Shown here: positions 42,047 through 53,034 of the stretch, one piece after another
Layout: every line of letters starts with the position of its first letter
Position numbering within the stretch: position 1 is the first letter of the stretch
Source: Pomphorhynchus laevis
Taxonomy: Eukaryota > Acanthocephala > Palaeacanthocephala > Echinorhynchida > Pomphorhynchidae
Assembly (NCBI GenBank): GCA_012934845.2
Contig: WNNJ02003452.1
Coordinates: 146,174-210,173 of the forward strand
DNA: 64,000 nt
Direction of reading: 5' to 3'
Made by a program: the position numbers and the translations under genes
The notes under the pieces: model-generated
What the model saw: the letters and a program-made list of their open reading frames with translations, nothing else
The model's database searches: none
Told to the model about the DNA's origin: nothing

Positions 42047-45012
42047 GATATAATAATACAATAATTTATTTAACGTAGCAAATGCGTGCAAAATGCACGC
42101 TTACATGACCACAAACAAACAAAAAAGAACATCAAAAGTCACAGATAATTAGTTAATTGTTGAAATGGAATTGGATTTGGCGTTTGAAGTACGGCATAGA
42201 TGTTGATTGGCGGATATGAATAGGCAGTTGATTCCACAAGAGAGGAGCAGCCACAACGAAGGAGCGGAAGCCAAAAGAGGTAGAGTAGATTGGGACATGT
42301 AAAAGAAGGGAATTACGGGAACGCAGAGCACAATACACAGTACGAGAATTGTCGAGAAAAGGAAGGTTGAGAAATGAAGGGGTATGAGAAGTTATAAGGC
42401 GAAAAGCAATGATAAGAAGACGAATTTGAACACGACAATAAATGGTAGGCCAATCAAGAGAAACAAGATAGTGGGATGTATGATCAAAACGACGAAGACG
42501 GAGGAGAATTCGGACAGCTGCGTTGACGATGCGTTGTAGGGGAAGAAGAGTGGATTTAGGTGAGTTGGAAAATAGACTAAGACAATAATCGAGTCTAGAA
42601 AAAAGGAGAGATGATATGAGAGTCATACAAGAAGGGAAATCGATCAATCTACGAACTTGACGGAGGTTGCGGAGTATCAAGGTAGATGAGCGTACTTTAT
42701 CTCTAACGAAAGGTTTAAGTGAAAGTCGGTTGTCAAAATAGAAGCCTAGGAAAACGAGATTATCAACGATAGGAAGAATTGTAGAATTTAATGATACGGA
42801 GGGAGGTTCGAAGCCGAGGCGTCGAGGTAGGATCCACATAATTTTGGATTTATCAGGATTCAGAGAAAGGCGAAGGGAAGAAAGATGATTGGAAATTGAG
42901 ACAAGACAGTCGGAAGCAGAAACACTAAGATCGCGAATACGATAAACAGGTGCATGAGCATAGATGAGAATGTCATCAGCATATTGCATAACATGGAAGT
43001 TAAATTTATGAGAAATCGAAGACAAATCACCAAGAAGAAGAGAGAAAAGTATAGGGCCTAATACGGAGCCTTGCGGAACACCGGACGGAATGGACGAAGG
43101 ATGGGAGAGAGAAGAGTTAGAATATACGCGAAATGTACGGTTTGATAGATATGAAGAAAACCATGATACAGTGGGTAAAGAGAAGCCATAATCATGACGA
43201 AGGCGATGGAGAAGAATCGAGTGATCGACGATGTCAAAAGCAGACGATAGATCAAGAGAAACTATGACACTACATAATTTATGATCGCGCGATATGAGTA
43301 AGTCGTTATAAACTTTAAGACATGCAATTTCGGTAGAGTAATTAGAGCGAAAAGCGGCTTGGAAGGGAGGAAATAAGTTAGAGGAATAGAGATATGTATT
43401 AACTTGCTTAAGAACGAGACGCTCAAGGAGTTTAGAGAGGGTTGGGAGAAGTGAGATTGGACGGTACGAAGATGGTAGTGAAGAGTCGAGAGATTGCTTT
43501 TTGATGATAGGACGAACAGTGGCGCATTTCCAGATGGAAGGAAATGTACAGCTACGGATGGACGAGTTGAACAATGTGGTTAGGAAGGGTAAGATAAAAG
43601 TGCAGATATTTTTAAGTAAGTGAGTTGGAATTGTGTCAGAAGGAGAGGTTTGATTAGGTATTGACAGCAGAACCGAAGAAACTTCATCAGACGAAACGGG
43701 AAAAGGAATAGTTCTGGGAGGGAAGTATTTAAAGAGAAGAGTGGGTACAAGGGGGCTACGGGTAGTAGGGAAAGTAAATTAGATAGCTTAGTTTGTAGAT
43801 AAGAAGAAAATTCATCAGGATTTATATTACAAGGGGTAGATGATCGTGAAAGAATTGAGTTTAAGATTTTCCAATGAGATTTAGAGTTGGAAGATGACTC
43901 GAGTTGATTTCGACAAAAGAGAGTACGTTTAGTACGTATAAGAATGAGATGTGAACGGCGTTGAGAAAAGTAGGAATCACGAAGATTTGGAGGGAGTGAG
44001 TCGGGTTAACGTTTAAGAAAGCGTTTATACATACGAAAAGAGTGACGGAGTCGACGCTTAGAAAGACTACAGTCAGAATCGGACCAGGGAGCATGGCGCA
44101 AGCGCTGGGAACGTCGAAGTCGACTAGGCAGAAGGTTATTGAGGATAGACATAAGTTCAGAATCAAACAGAATGCAGAGATCATCGGGAGAGAGATAGTT
44201 AAGAGGAAGTGAAAAGAGTGAAGAATTGAGTAAGGCTGTGCAGAGAACAGGGATATCGAGAAGCTTCCAGGGTCGACTTGGTGTGGATATTGGTAGAGGC
44301 GGAGAAGGAGGATGGGGACGAGTAAGAGTAAGAGTGACAAGGAAATGATCGGACAAGCCAGCATCAGTAATTGACAAGGAGTTATAGTCATTAAAGCAGA
44401 TAGGTACAGCAATGATGTCGAGAGCACCTCCGAGAATATGAGTTGGGCTTGTTGAAAGTAATTTATAGTTAAAATCAGAAAAAAGATTAGTTAAAGTGAT
44501 AGAGTCAGAGTCAGCAGGGCGATCAAGACGAATGTTAAAGTCACCGAGAACAAAAGAAGGAGTATTAGACGATGAACAGTGAGACATTAGATCTGCAAGG
44601 TCGTTAAAGAAGATACGTAATGGGGCAACTGAACCTGGACGGTATACAATCACAAGTTCCAGAGGGAAAGGCGTTGATAATCTGCATATGAGTAATTCGA
44701 ACGAAGTGTAACGGATGTTAACGTTGATTTTACGTAAAGACATTGGGTGACGAGCAATGGCAACAATACCGCCATGGTTAGACGCAGTAGATGTATGAGA
44801 TGTAATTTGACGAGCTGATTCAACTAGAGAACAACCAGAGCGACATAGACGACGAATAGCAAGATCGTCGGAGTCAGAGTGCCAGGATTCGGTAATGCAG
44901 AGAATATCGATAGATAATTGATCAAAGATATCAAGGAGCATATCAGCTTTATGAAGAATGGAGCGAGTGTTAAATAGACTAAGACGAAAAGTATGCTCAG
45001 GAGCGAGATCGA

Positions 45013-45049
45013 CTAGCGAAGAAGACAAGGGGGAGAGATGGGACGCCAT
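45013..45049 (-). other. ORF1/ORF2 overlap of family A
   Basis: ORF1 ends VVHTRPKIRWRPISPPCLLR. The ORF2 start ATGGCGTCCCATCTC lies inside the codons for I-R-W, 37 nt before the ORF1 stop is completed, in the -1 frame. The same layout occurs in B4 (HTRPIIRWR at 52,640-52,677) and, with different residues, D1. This suggests coupled or reinitiated translation; frameshifting is an alternative. Confidence 0.7.
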
Positions 45050-45945
45050 CGAATTTTTGGCCTTGTGTGTACAACGTGAAAATTTCCGTTGATTTGACGT
45101 ATAGATAAGGATGACTCGCCGTTTGTTTCACGTCGATGTTTCTTAATGCGAGCTAAATTGAGCTGGGCAATATCAGAAGGGGAGCGGTCAGGAAAGATAC
45201 GGCAAGTAGATGAAGTGGTAAAAAGTTTAAAACGTTGGGAGAGTACCGAAGAGGCATGTGAACTATGTCGGAAAACGATTTTCAAGAGTGGAGGACTGAG
45301 ATGATTGAATTTAGTGGATTTGTTTAAACGAATAAAGGATACAGGAGCGATATTATTGAAGAGGGATGGGTTATCATCAGGAAGAATGGTTGCTAGGATA
45401 GACCTGAAAGCAGATACATCATCATCGAGGCGAGATTGTGGAGAAGCAGATTCGGAAAGCTTTAAGTTTGATATGATTATACAGCGATCGCGCGAAGGAA
45501 AACGATTTCGTGGAAGTGGTGGACGGACAGAGCTGGTAGGAGTCGAGGTAGATGAGCAGATAGAAGTGGGAATGACAGGGGTGCTTGATAGAGAATTAAT
45601 ATTGGTTGGAGCATGTGTGACAGGAGCGGGGTATTGAATCGGTTGATCAGAGATGTGACTGGAGATGATTTTAAACGAAGGTTGTAAATTATTTGGAAGT
45701 GTTACGTGGGAGGTAGAGTAAGGAGAATTAAGATAGGTTGGGGCATGAGTGAAGGAATGGAGTGTTGAATTAGTTGATCGGTAATGTTGCTGGAAATGAT
45801 TTTGATGGAAGGATGTAAATTATTGAGAAGTGATACGGGGGAGGTCGAGTAAGAAGTACGTGAAGAGAATAAAGAAGTTTGAGATTTATTTTGATTGGGG
45901 GAGGAATACGAAAGAGGAGGTACGAGATGAAAAGCTTTACCGTTA

Positions 45946-46009
45946 TAATCTGGAACTGACAGGAATAATCTGGAACTGACAGGAATAATCTGGAACTGAC
46001 AGGAATAAT
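45946..46009 (-). repeat. 20-bp tandem repeats at the A6 5' end
   Basis: Three copies of the 20-bp unit found at 19,321-19,414, on the minus strand, flanked outwards by sequence like the A3 leader (GAGATCTAA, CCTTAAAAAA). Confidence 0.9.
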
Positions 46010-46042
46010 TGTATGTATATTAGATCTCTAACTTTTTTAAGG

Positions 46043-48213
46043 TTAGATATTATGAACGAGTGATTTCTCAAAGTAGATTTTCTTGGATCTTTTAAGTGCC
46101 GTAAATCTGTTTCTTGCGTTTCGATATAATTGATATTCTCCTTTAGATTGACGATATCGACGATAAAGGATCTTACACTCCTTAAGAAGATTTTCTAACT
46201 CTACGTCAAACCACGGCTTATTGTATTTACGGGAGCTTGAAGCACGTCAAGGCGCATATCTGTCTAGAAGAGAAACAAGAGTATCTCGAAAATACCTCCA
46301 TGCACATTCCAATCCGACCACAAATGGGTCAAGCCAAACAACGCGATAAAGGTTCCTACCGATTGCGCTATAATCGGCCTTGAAATCGTTAAGCTCGATG
46401 TGACAAGTGTTTATGGAAGGCAGAACGAACGGAAAGCGAATTTACATACGGCAATGGTCATTATTTCCTATAGCTTGTATGTTGTCAATATTTATCGGTA
46501 GATATGGTTAGACAAACATAAATCTAATAGACTTCCAGAATAGCCTTTGAAACGAGTGTCTTGATTTACGTACTGAAAGTAATTCAGCTCGTTTAATAAA
46601 TCGAGTAGTTCATAAGATTCCCAATCTCAGCCGCTCAAACGGGAATAAGTAGACCAGTTTATACGTGGCATATTAAAGTCCTTAAGTAAGATTAAGTTTT
46701 CGTAATAGGCAAACCGTTCTAAATCATTCCGGAGGCGTTTGGTGGATGCCATAGGACTTTTGTACACAAGTCCAATGGCAACCGATGAATCAGGGCTTTT
46801 GAAACGACACCATAGGGATTGGTAACTAATCTCCTCATTATCGTGATATAGGACACTAGATGTAATACTATCTCGCGCGTATATGACTACACCGCCACCT
46901 CTAACATTAACACGATCACAACGGTATGATCTGTAACCGGGAATTGCAATTTCTGAGTCATCAATGTTAGAATTCAACCAAGATTCACTGAATGCCAGGA
47001 TACTAGCATTACTCTCTTCAGTCAGTAGCGAAACCTCTACCATTTTTGGGTGGATACTTTGAGCATTAGAATATAACACATTTATAAATTTTTTACAATA
47101 AATATCTGGTATATTGGTTACACATGGACTTTCGTTATTCCTTTGATAGGTGCGACGCAGCTCGAGAGGTCGAATGCATGTGAAATTTTGTCGTGGAAGG
47201 GTAACATTGTCCAAAACACACGAGGGCGGCGTCGCACTACTTGAAAATTTTGAATCCTAAGATTTCGCTCCCCACTGTTGAGTCTTTTTTGAAGCTCAAT
47301 CTTAGCCAGCTTTAACTTTTCTCTATCTGACGGGTTTAAGTATCTAAGTAATCTAATGCCAGTACCACTAAGTCTATAAGATTTTCTTAATAAAACATTA
47401 CCATACTCTTTGTCACTGAATACTATTTTTAATAAGCGAGGTTTCGCAATTGTATCATCAGATTTGCATATGCGAAAGAGGGAAACTACTTTCAAGGATG
47501 TTATAAATTGCGAATCACAATCAGATAATACACGTCTCAATATGGACCTAACTTTATCGAGGTCATCATTCAACCTATGTTGATTGCTTATTGCTGACGA
47601 CTCAACAATATTGGCCATTATTATAGCTCTATCTCGTGGAATCAACGGTCGCTTTCGAGACCCATCTAAATGGACATTTGTATTACGATAGTTCACTTTA
47701 ACGGGTTTGTCTAGGGAGGTGTATCGATTATTACTACTATCATCTGTACAATTTCGATCGTTGCTTTCATCTATGGATGACCTAGATATGATGTCATCCT
47801 CACTTTGAGCACTGGACTCTGGTTCGAGTCCTATCGATACCAACTTGACAACTGATGCTGAAACATCCACCGGAAATTATAAAAGCTGGTTATCTTTAGG
47901 TGTCCTTGGTAGAATTTCTTCAAAACAATTTCCCTCGTCGGTTTTATCTTCTGCACAATTTCCCATATCATTCAATTTACACTGATTAATTACCGCCGAC
48001 GACTCAAAAATGTTAGACAATAAAATATCATTGTCTTCAATGCATAGAGTTCATTGCTGCCTTTCATGACTGTCATTATGATGTTGTATTGGCGAGATAG
48101 GTGTATCATTATTGGAAGAATATTTATGTGTGCAGGCTTGGCTGTTTTGAGTTTTTGAATCAAGACACGTAGTGACTCCAGTTCAGCTGACGCACAGTAG
48201 CCGCATAGGAATG
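46043..48213 (-). mobile_element. LINE D1, CR1-like ORF1 plus endonuclease
   Basis: The right end is cut by A7 within the ORF1 zinc motif (TFLCGYCASAELESLRVLIQ, followed by an amphipathic, coiled-coil-like helix). ORF1 then has a frameshifted linker and the open piece 47,118-47,870 with IPRDRAIIMANIVESSAISN, KPRLLKIVFSDKEYGNVLLR and REKLKLAKIELQKRLNSGER, ending RRRPRVFW. Endonuclease frame 46,627-47,214 (FINVLYSNAQSIHPKMVEVS, AFSESWLNS, RGGGVVIYARDS, LVYKSP, LILLKDFNMPRINW, where GDFN is KDFN). A broken part continues to KPWFDVELENLLKECKILYR (46,130-46,200). No RT is present: the left side is replaced by A6. Frame breaks occur at about 46,627 and in ORF1. Confidence 0.82.
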
Positions 48214-49689
48214 TCGAGTCATCTTCCAACTTTAAATCTCATTGGAAAATCTTAAACTCAATGCTTTCACGATCATCGACCCCTTATAATATAAATCCTG
48301 ATGAATTTTCTTCTTATCTACAAACTAAGCTATCTAATTTACTTTCCCTACTACCCGTAGCCCCCTTGTACCCACTCTTCTCTTTAAATACTTCCCTCCC
48401 AGAACTATTCCTTTTCCCGTTTCGTCTGATGAAGTTTCTTCGGTTCTGCTGTCAATACCTAATCAAACTTCTCCTTCTGACCCAATTCCCACTTACTTGC
48501 TTAAAAATATCTGCTCTTCTATCTTACCCTTCCTAACCACATTGTTCAACTCGTCCATTCGTAGTCGTACATTTCCTTCCATCTGGAAATGCGCCACTGT
48601 TCGTCCTATCATCAAAGAGCAATCTCTCGACTCCTCACTACCATCTTCGTACCGCCCAATCTCACTTCTCCCAACCCTCTCTAAACTCCTTGAGCGTCTC
48701 GTTCTCAAGCAAGTTAATACATATCACTTTTTTGCTAACTTGTTTCCTCCCTTCCAAGCCCCTTTTCGCTCTAATCACTCTACTTAAATTGCATGTCTTA
48801 AAGTTTATAATGACTTACTCATCTCGCGCGATCATAAATTATGTAGTGTCATAGTTTCTCTTGATCTATCGTCTGCTTTTGACATCGTCGATCACTCGAT
48901 TCTTCTCCATCGCCTTCGTCATGATTATGGCTTCTCTTTACCCACTGTATCATGGTTTTCTTCATATCTATCAAACCGTACATTTCGCGTCTATTCTAAC
49001 TCTTCTCTCTTTCATCCTTCATCCATTCCGTCCGGTGTTCCACAATGCTCCGTATTAGGCCCTATGCTTTTCTCTCTTCTTCTCAGTGACTTGTCTTAGA
49101 TTTCTCATAAATTTAACTTCCATGTTATGCAATATGCTGATGACATTCTCATCTATGATCATGCAACTGTTTATCGTATTCACGATTTTAGTGTTTCTGC
49201 TTCCGACTGTCTTGTCTCAATTTTCAATCATCTTTCTTCCCTTCGCCTTTCTCTGAATCCTGATAAATCCAAAATTATGTGGATCCTACCTCGAAGCCTC
49301 GGCTTCGAACCTCCCTCCATATCATTAAATTCTATAATTTTTCCGATCGTTGATAATCTCGTTTTCCAAGGCTTACATTTTGACAACCGACTTTCACTTA
49401 AACCTTTCGTTAGAGATAAAATACGCTCATCTACTTTGATACTTCGCAACCTCCGTCAAGTTCGTAGATTAATCGATGACTCTCATATCTTCTCTCCGTT
49501 TTTCTAGACTGGATTATTGTCTTAGTCTATTTTCCAACTCACCTAAATCCACTCTTCTTCCCCTACAACTCATCATCAACGCAGCCGTCCGAATTGTCTT
49601 CCGTCTTCGTCGTTTTGATCATACATCCTACCATCTTGCTTCTCTCGATTGGCCAACAATTTATTGTCGTGTTCAAATTCGTCTTCTTA
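48214..49689 (+). mobile_element. LINE A7, first part
   Basis: Begins abruptly at TCGAGTCATCTTCCAAC inside D1, in the endonuclease-RT linker. RT is recognisable (SYRPISLLPTLSKLLERLVL, 48,650-48,710; MQYADDILIYDHATVYRIHD, 49,127-49,185). It carries the same 4-nt loss near 48,413 as A6, plus a stop at 48,784-48,786, a stop replacing SS in DLSSIS (49,097), and a small loss near 49,476. The frame is cut at 49,689 by B4 and resumes at 52,678. Confidence 0.88.
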
Positions 49690-52677
49690 AAAAAGGATTT
49701 ATTTTAACGTGGCAAATGCGTGCCAGCGCACGCTTACATGACCACAACAAAACAAGATTGTGAATCAGGTGTCGAGAAGGTGTGAACGGAGGAGGTGTTT
49801 GAATGTTATATAGGAGGGGGCGCGGCGGACGTCGAGAGGGAGTTGATTCCAGGCGAGTGAGGCGGCGACGAGGAAAGATCGGAGACCGTAGTTGTTGGAG
49901 TAATTAAGAACGTGGAGTAAGAGGGTATGACAGGAACGAAGCGATAGCGAGGTGGGGCGTGTATCGTCTAAGAAAGGAAGGTTGATGAACGATAGGGAGC
50001 CGACAGCGATGAGACGAAAGGTAACGAGAAGAAGGCGGAGTTTGATGCGGATGTGGATGGTGGGCCAGGAGAGTTGGGCAAAATATGTGGATGTGTGGTC
50101 GAAGCGACGGAGACGAAAGAGCACTCGAACGGCGGTGTTGATTATTCGTTGTAGGTGTAGGATGATGGATTTTGGAGAATTGGCGAAAAGGCTAAGGCAG
50201 TAATCGATTTTAGGGAAAAGAAGCGATGAAAGAAGAGACATACAAGAACGGAAGTCGATAAGGGGGCGGATACGGCGGATGTCACGGAGAATTCAGTTAG
50301 ATGAGCCGGACCTTGTCACGGACGAAGGGTTTAAGGGAAAGGTGATCATCGAAATGGAAGCCTAAGAAAGTGAGATTGTGGACTATGGGGATGATCGATG
50401 AGGCAAAATATACAGTGGGAGGAGATATGTTTGGTTTACGGGGGAGGATCCACATTATTTTGGACTTTTCGACGTTTAGAACGAGATGGAGATTGGAGAG
50501 ACGTTTGTAGATAGAAGAAAGACAGTTGGAGGCGGAAATGCCGATATCGTGTATGCGATGTGCGGGTGCATGAGCATAGATTAGAATGTCATCGGTGTAT
50601 TGCATGACCTTAAAGGAGTAGGGTTTGATAAACGGAGATAGATCGCCAAGCAGAAGAGAGAAAAGCAGGGGGACCTAGGACCGAACCTTGTGTGACCCCG
50701 CAAAAAATAGGGATGGGAAGGGAGGATGATGAATTAGAACAGACGCGAACGGAACGGTCGGATAGATATGAGGCAAAGCATGCTACGGAGGAAGAAGAAA
50801 AGCCGTAATCATAACGAAGGCGAAAAAGTCGACAATGTCGAATGCGGAGGAGAGGTCGAGGGAGATGAGAACACTATATAGAGCCTTGTCTCGAGAAATG
50901 AGTAAGTCGTTGTACACTTTTATGCATGCGATTTCTGTCGAGTGATTAGAGCGGAAAGCGGATTGGAAAGGAGGGTACAGATTGGATGAGGAGAGATAAG
51001 CGTTGATTTGTATTAAGATGAGGCGTTCTAAGAGCTTAGAAAGAGTAGGGAGTAGTGAAATAGGGCGATAGCTAGAAGGAAGGGAGGGGTCGAGCGATTG
51101 TTTCTTAAGGAGGGGACGAACGATTGCGGATTTCCAGTGTGAAAGGAAGATACGACTGCGGATGGACGAGTTAAACAAGGTTGTGAGAAATTGGGATATC
51201 GATGAGCATATAGATTTTAATATGTGAGTAGGCAGGAGATCGGCAGGTGAGGTTTTGTTGGGCAAGGACATGAGGACAGATGATACTTCTGTAGGTGAGA
51301 CAGGGAGAAGATGAAAGAGTTCCGGAAGGATGAGATTAGACTGGGCAGAGTGGGATAGGATGGAGACCGGGGTGTGAGAGAGCAACGTGGATACTTTAGT
51401 CTGGAGAAATGACGAATAATCATTGGCATTGATGTTGCACGGCGAAGAGGAGCGAGCAAGGATTGAGTTAAAAGTGTGCCAGAGAGTCTTAGAGTTGAAT
51501 GAAGTGATGATTTTATGCTGCCAGAATGAGTTGCATTTGGTACGTAGTACGTTGAGATGAAACCGGCGAAGAGCAAGCTAGGAATCACGGAAAGACGGAG
51601 TGATCGAGCGGAAATCACGTCTGAGAGAGCGGTGATAGACTCGAAAAGCATGGTGGAGTCGACGCTTTGATAGTAGGCATTGGATGTCAAACCATGGGGC
51701 ACGGTGCAAGCGACGGTGTGGGTGAGACTTGAAGGGCAAGAGAATATCGAGAGTGGATGTGAGTTCAGAGTCGAAAAGAAAGGCGAGATCGTGAGGAGAT
51801 GAATATGTTATTGTGGGTAATGATAGAGATGATTTGAGTAAGGTAGAGCGGAGAAGGGAGAGGTCAAGATTTCTCCAAGGGCGACGTAGGATTGTAGGTG
51901 TGTGAGGAGGGGTGTGGTTGTGAGTGAGATCAAGGGTGATAAGAAAGTGATCGGATAGACCAGGATCAGAGATGGACAGTGAGGTGTAGGCAGCAAAATG
52001 ATCGGGGACAGCAATGATGTCGAGTGCCCCACCAAGTATATGTGTGGGGGCAGTGGAGATTAGTTTGTAATTGTAGTTGGATAGAATGTTGATGAACCGG
52101 ATGGAATCCGTAGAAGAGGGGCGGTCTAGGCGGATATTGAAGTCGCCTAGAACGAGTGAAGGGATTGAGGACAAAGAACAATGAGAAAGGAGGTCAGCGA
52201 GTTTGGTAAAAAATAAGGCAGTAGGAGCTGATGAACCAGGACGGTATACAATGGCGAGATCTAGAGTGATCGGGTTAGAATAACGACAAGTGAGCAATTC
52301 AAAAGAGCAAGGACTGAAAGGGGGATTGATTTTGCGAAGAGACGCGGGGTGACGCGCGAATGCGACGATGCCGCCATGATTAGAGAATTTAGAAGGGCAT
52401 GAGCTGAGGGGGCGGGCGGATTCGACAAGGGAGCAACCGGTAGAGAGCATACGGCGAATGGAAAGGTCGTCGGAATCTAAGTGCCAGGATTTGGTGAGGC
52501 AGAAGAGATCGATGGATTGCTTGGTGAATAGGTTGAGGATAAGATCGGATTTATTGAGAATAGATCTAGTGTTGAGGAGACCGAGGCGGAACCCGTGTGT
52601 TGTGGAGAAAGAGTCTAGTGGAGAAGACACATAGGAGAAATGGAGCGCCATCGAATTATTGGACGGGTGTGGACAAC
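49690..52677 (-). mobile_element. LINE B4, complete ORF2 span, inserted in A7
   Basis: 2,988 bp. Right end: VVHTRPIIRW of ORF1 and the ORF2 ATG (52,651). Endonuclease open 51,578-52,651 (LGLLNTRSILNKSDLILNLF, LTKSWHLDSDDL, VLGDFNIRLDRPSS, ILGGALDIIAV, LSDHFLITLDL). RT 50,783-51,385 (SYRPISLLPTLSKLLERLIL, LDLSSAFDIVD), a break, then 50,297-50,605 with MQYTDDILIYAHAPAH: the catalytic YADD reads YTDD. C-terminus 49,765-50,241 with AASLAWNQLPLDVRRAPS. The 3' hairpin is at 49,709-49,745 and the tail TTAAAATAAATCC. Four or more frame breaks. A7 sequence resumes exactly on the other side, with no target duplication. Confidence 0.92.
49709..49745 (-). other. 3' hairpin of family B (predicted RNA structure)
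   Basis: On the minus strand: GTGG (49742-49745) with CCAC (49709-49712), GCGTGC (49728-49733) with GCACGC (49718-49723), loop GCTG. Same architecture as in family A, with a shorter and different loop. Confidence 0.75.
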
Positions 52678-53028
52678 TCGTTGCTTTCCGCCTTGTAACT
52701 TTTCATACCCCTTCATTTCTCAACCTTCCTTTTTTTGATAATTCTCATCCTGTTTACTGTTCCTTGCGTTCCTGTAATTCCCATCTTTTACATGTCCCAA
52801 ACTACTCTACCTCCTTTGGACTTCGCTCCTTCCTGGTTGCTGCTCCTCTATCGTGGAACCATCTGCCCATTCATATACGCTAATCAACTTCCCTGCAGTG
52901 CTTCAAACGACAAATCTGATTCTATTTAAACAATTTATCTCTTTGACTTTTTCATTTTTGTTTGTGGACTTGTAAGCGTACAGCTTGTACGCATTTGCCA
53001 CATTAAATAAATTTGTATTATTATTAAG
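52678..53028 (+). mobile_element. LINE A7, second part and 3' tail
   Basis: Continues A7 from TCGTTGCTTTCCGCCTTG, the base after the CTTCTTA that ends the first part. C-terminal frame 52,659-52,883 (SFGLRSFLVAAPLSWNHLPI), a stop in QST (TAA at 52,881-52,883), then the GTAC-type hairpin and AAATAAATTTGTATTATTATT. Confidence 0.88.
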
Positions 53029-53034
53029 TATGAG

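Larger units (their letters stand above)
42047..46042 (-). mobile_element. LINE A6, near full-length, internally deleted
   Basis: Minus-strand family A copy, highly similar to A3 and A8. The 3' hairpin is at about 42,078-42,115 and the tail at 42,047-42,077. ORF2 RT frame 42,153-43,574 is open (473 codons; YADD at 42,972-42,983), endonuclease frame 44,006-45,049 is open, and the ORF1 C-terminus lies at 45,013-45,285 and upstream. Breaks: a stop at the end of FLKR (about 44,006), a 4-nt loss near 43,708 before the FPVSSDE block, and a one-base loss in ORF1 near 45,760. ORF1 residues before FHLVPPLSYSS are deleted, joining it to the 5' 20-bp repeats (45,946-46,009). Confidence 0.9.

Noticed and set aside
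45305-45637. 110-codon open frame on the + strand over A6 ORF1, and its mirror at 20,161-20,493
   Set aside because: It lies exactly antisense to the Ser/Pro-rich ORF1 linker; low-G coding strands leave the opposite strand open. No independent motif.
52659-52690. Start codon at 52,659 as the start of a gene
   Set aside because: It is a chance alternative start in the B4 end; the following residues are the C-terminus of A7 ORF2.
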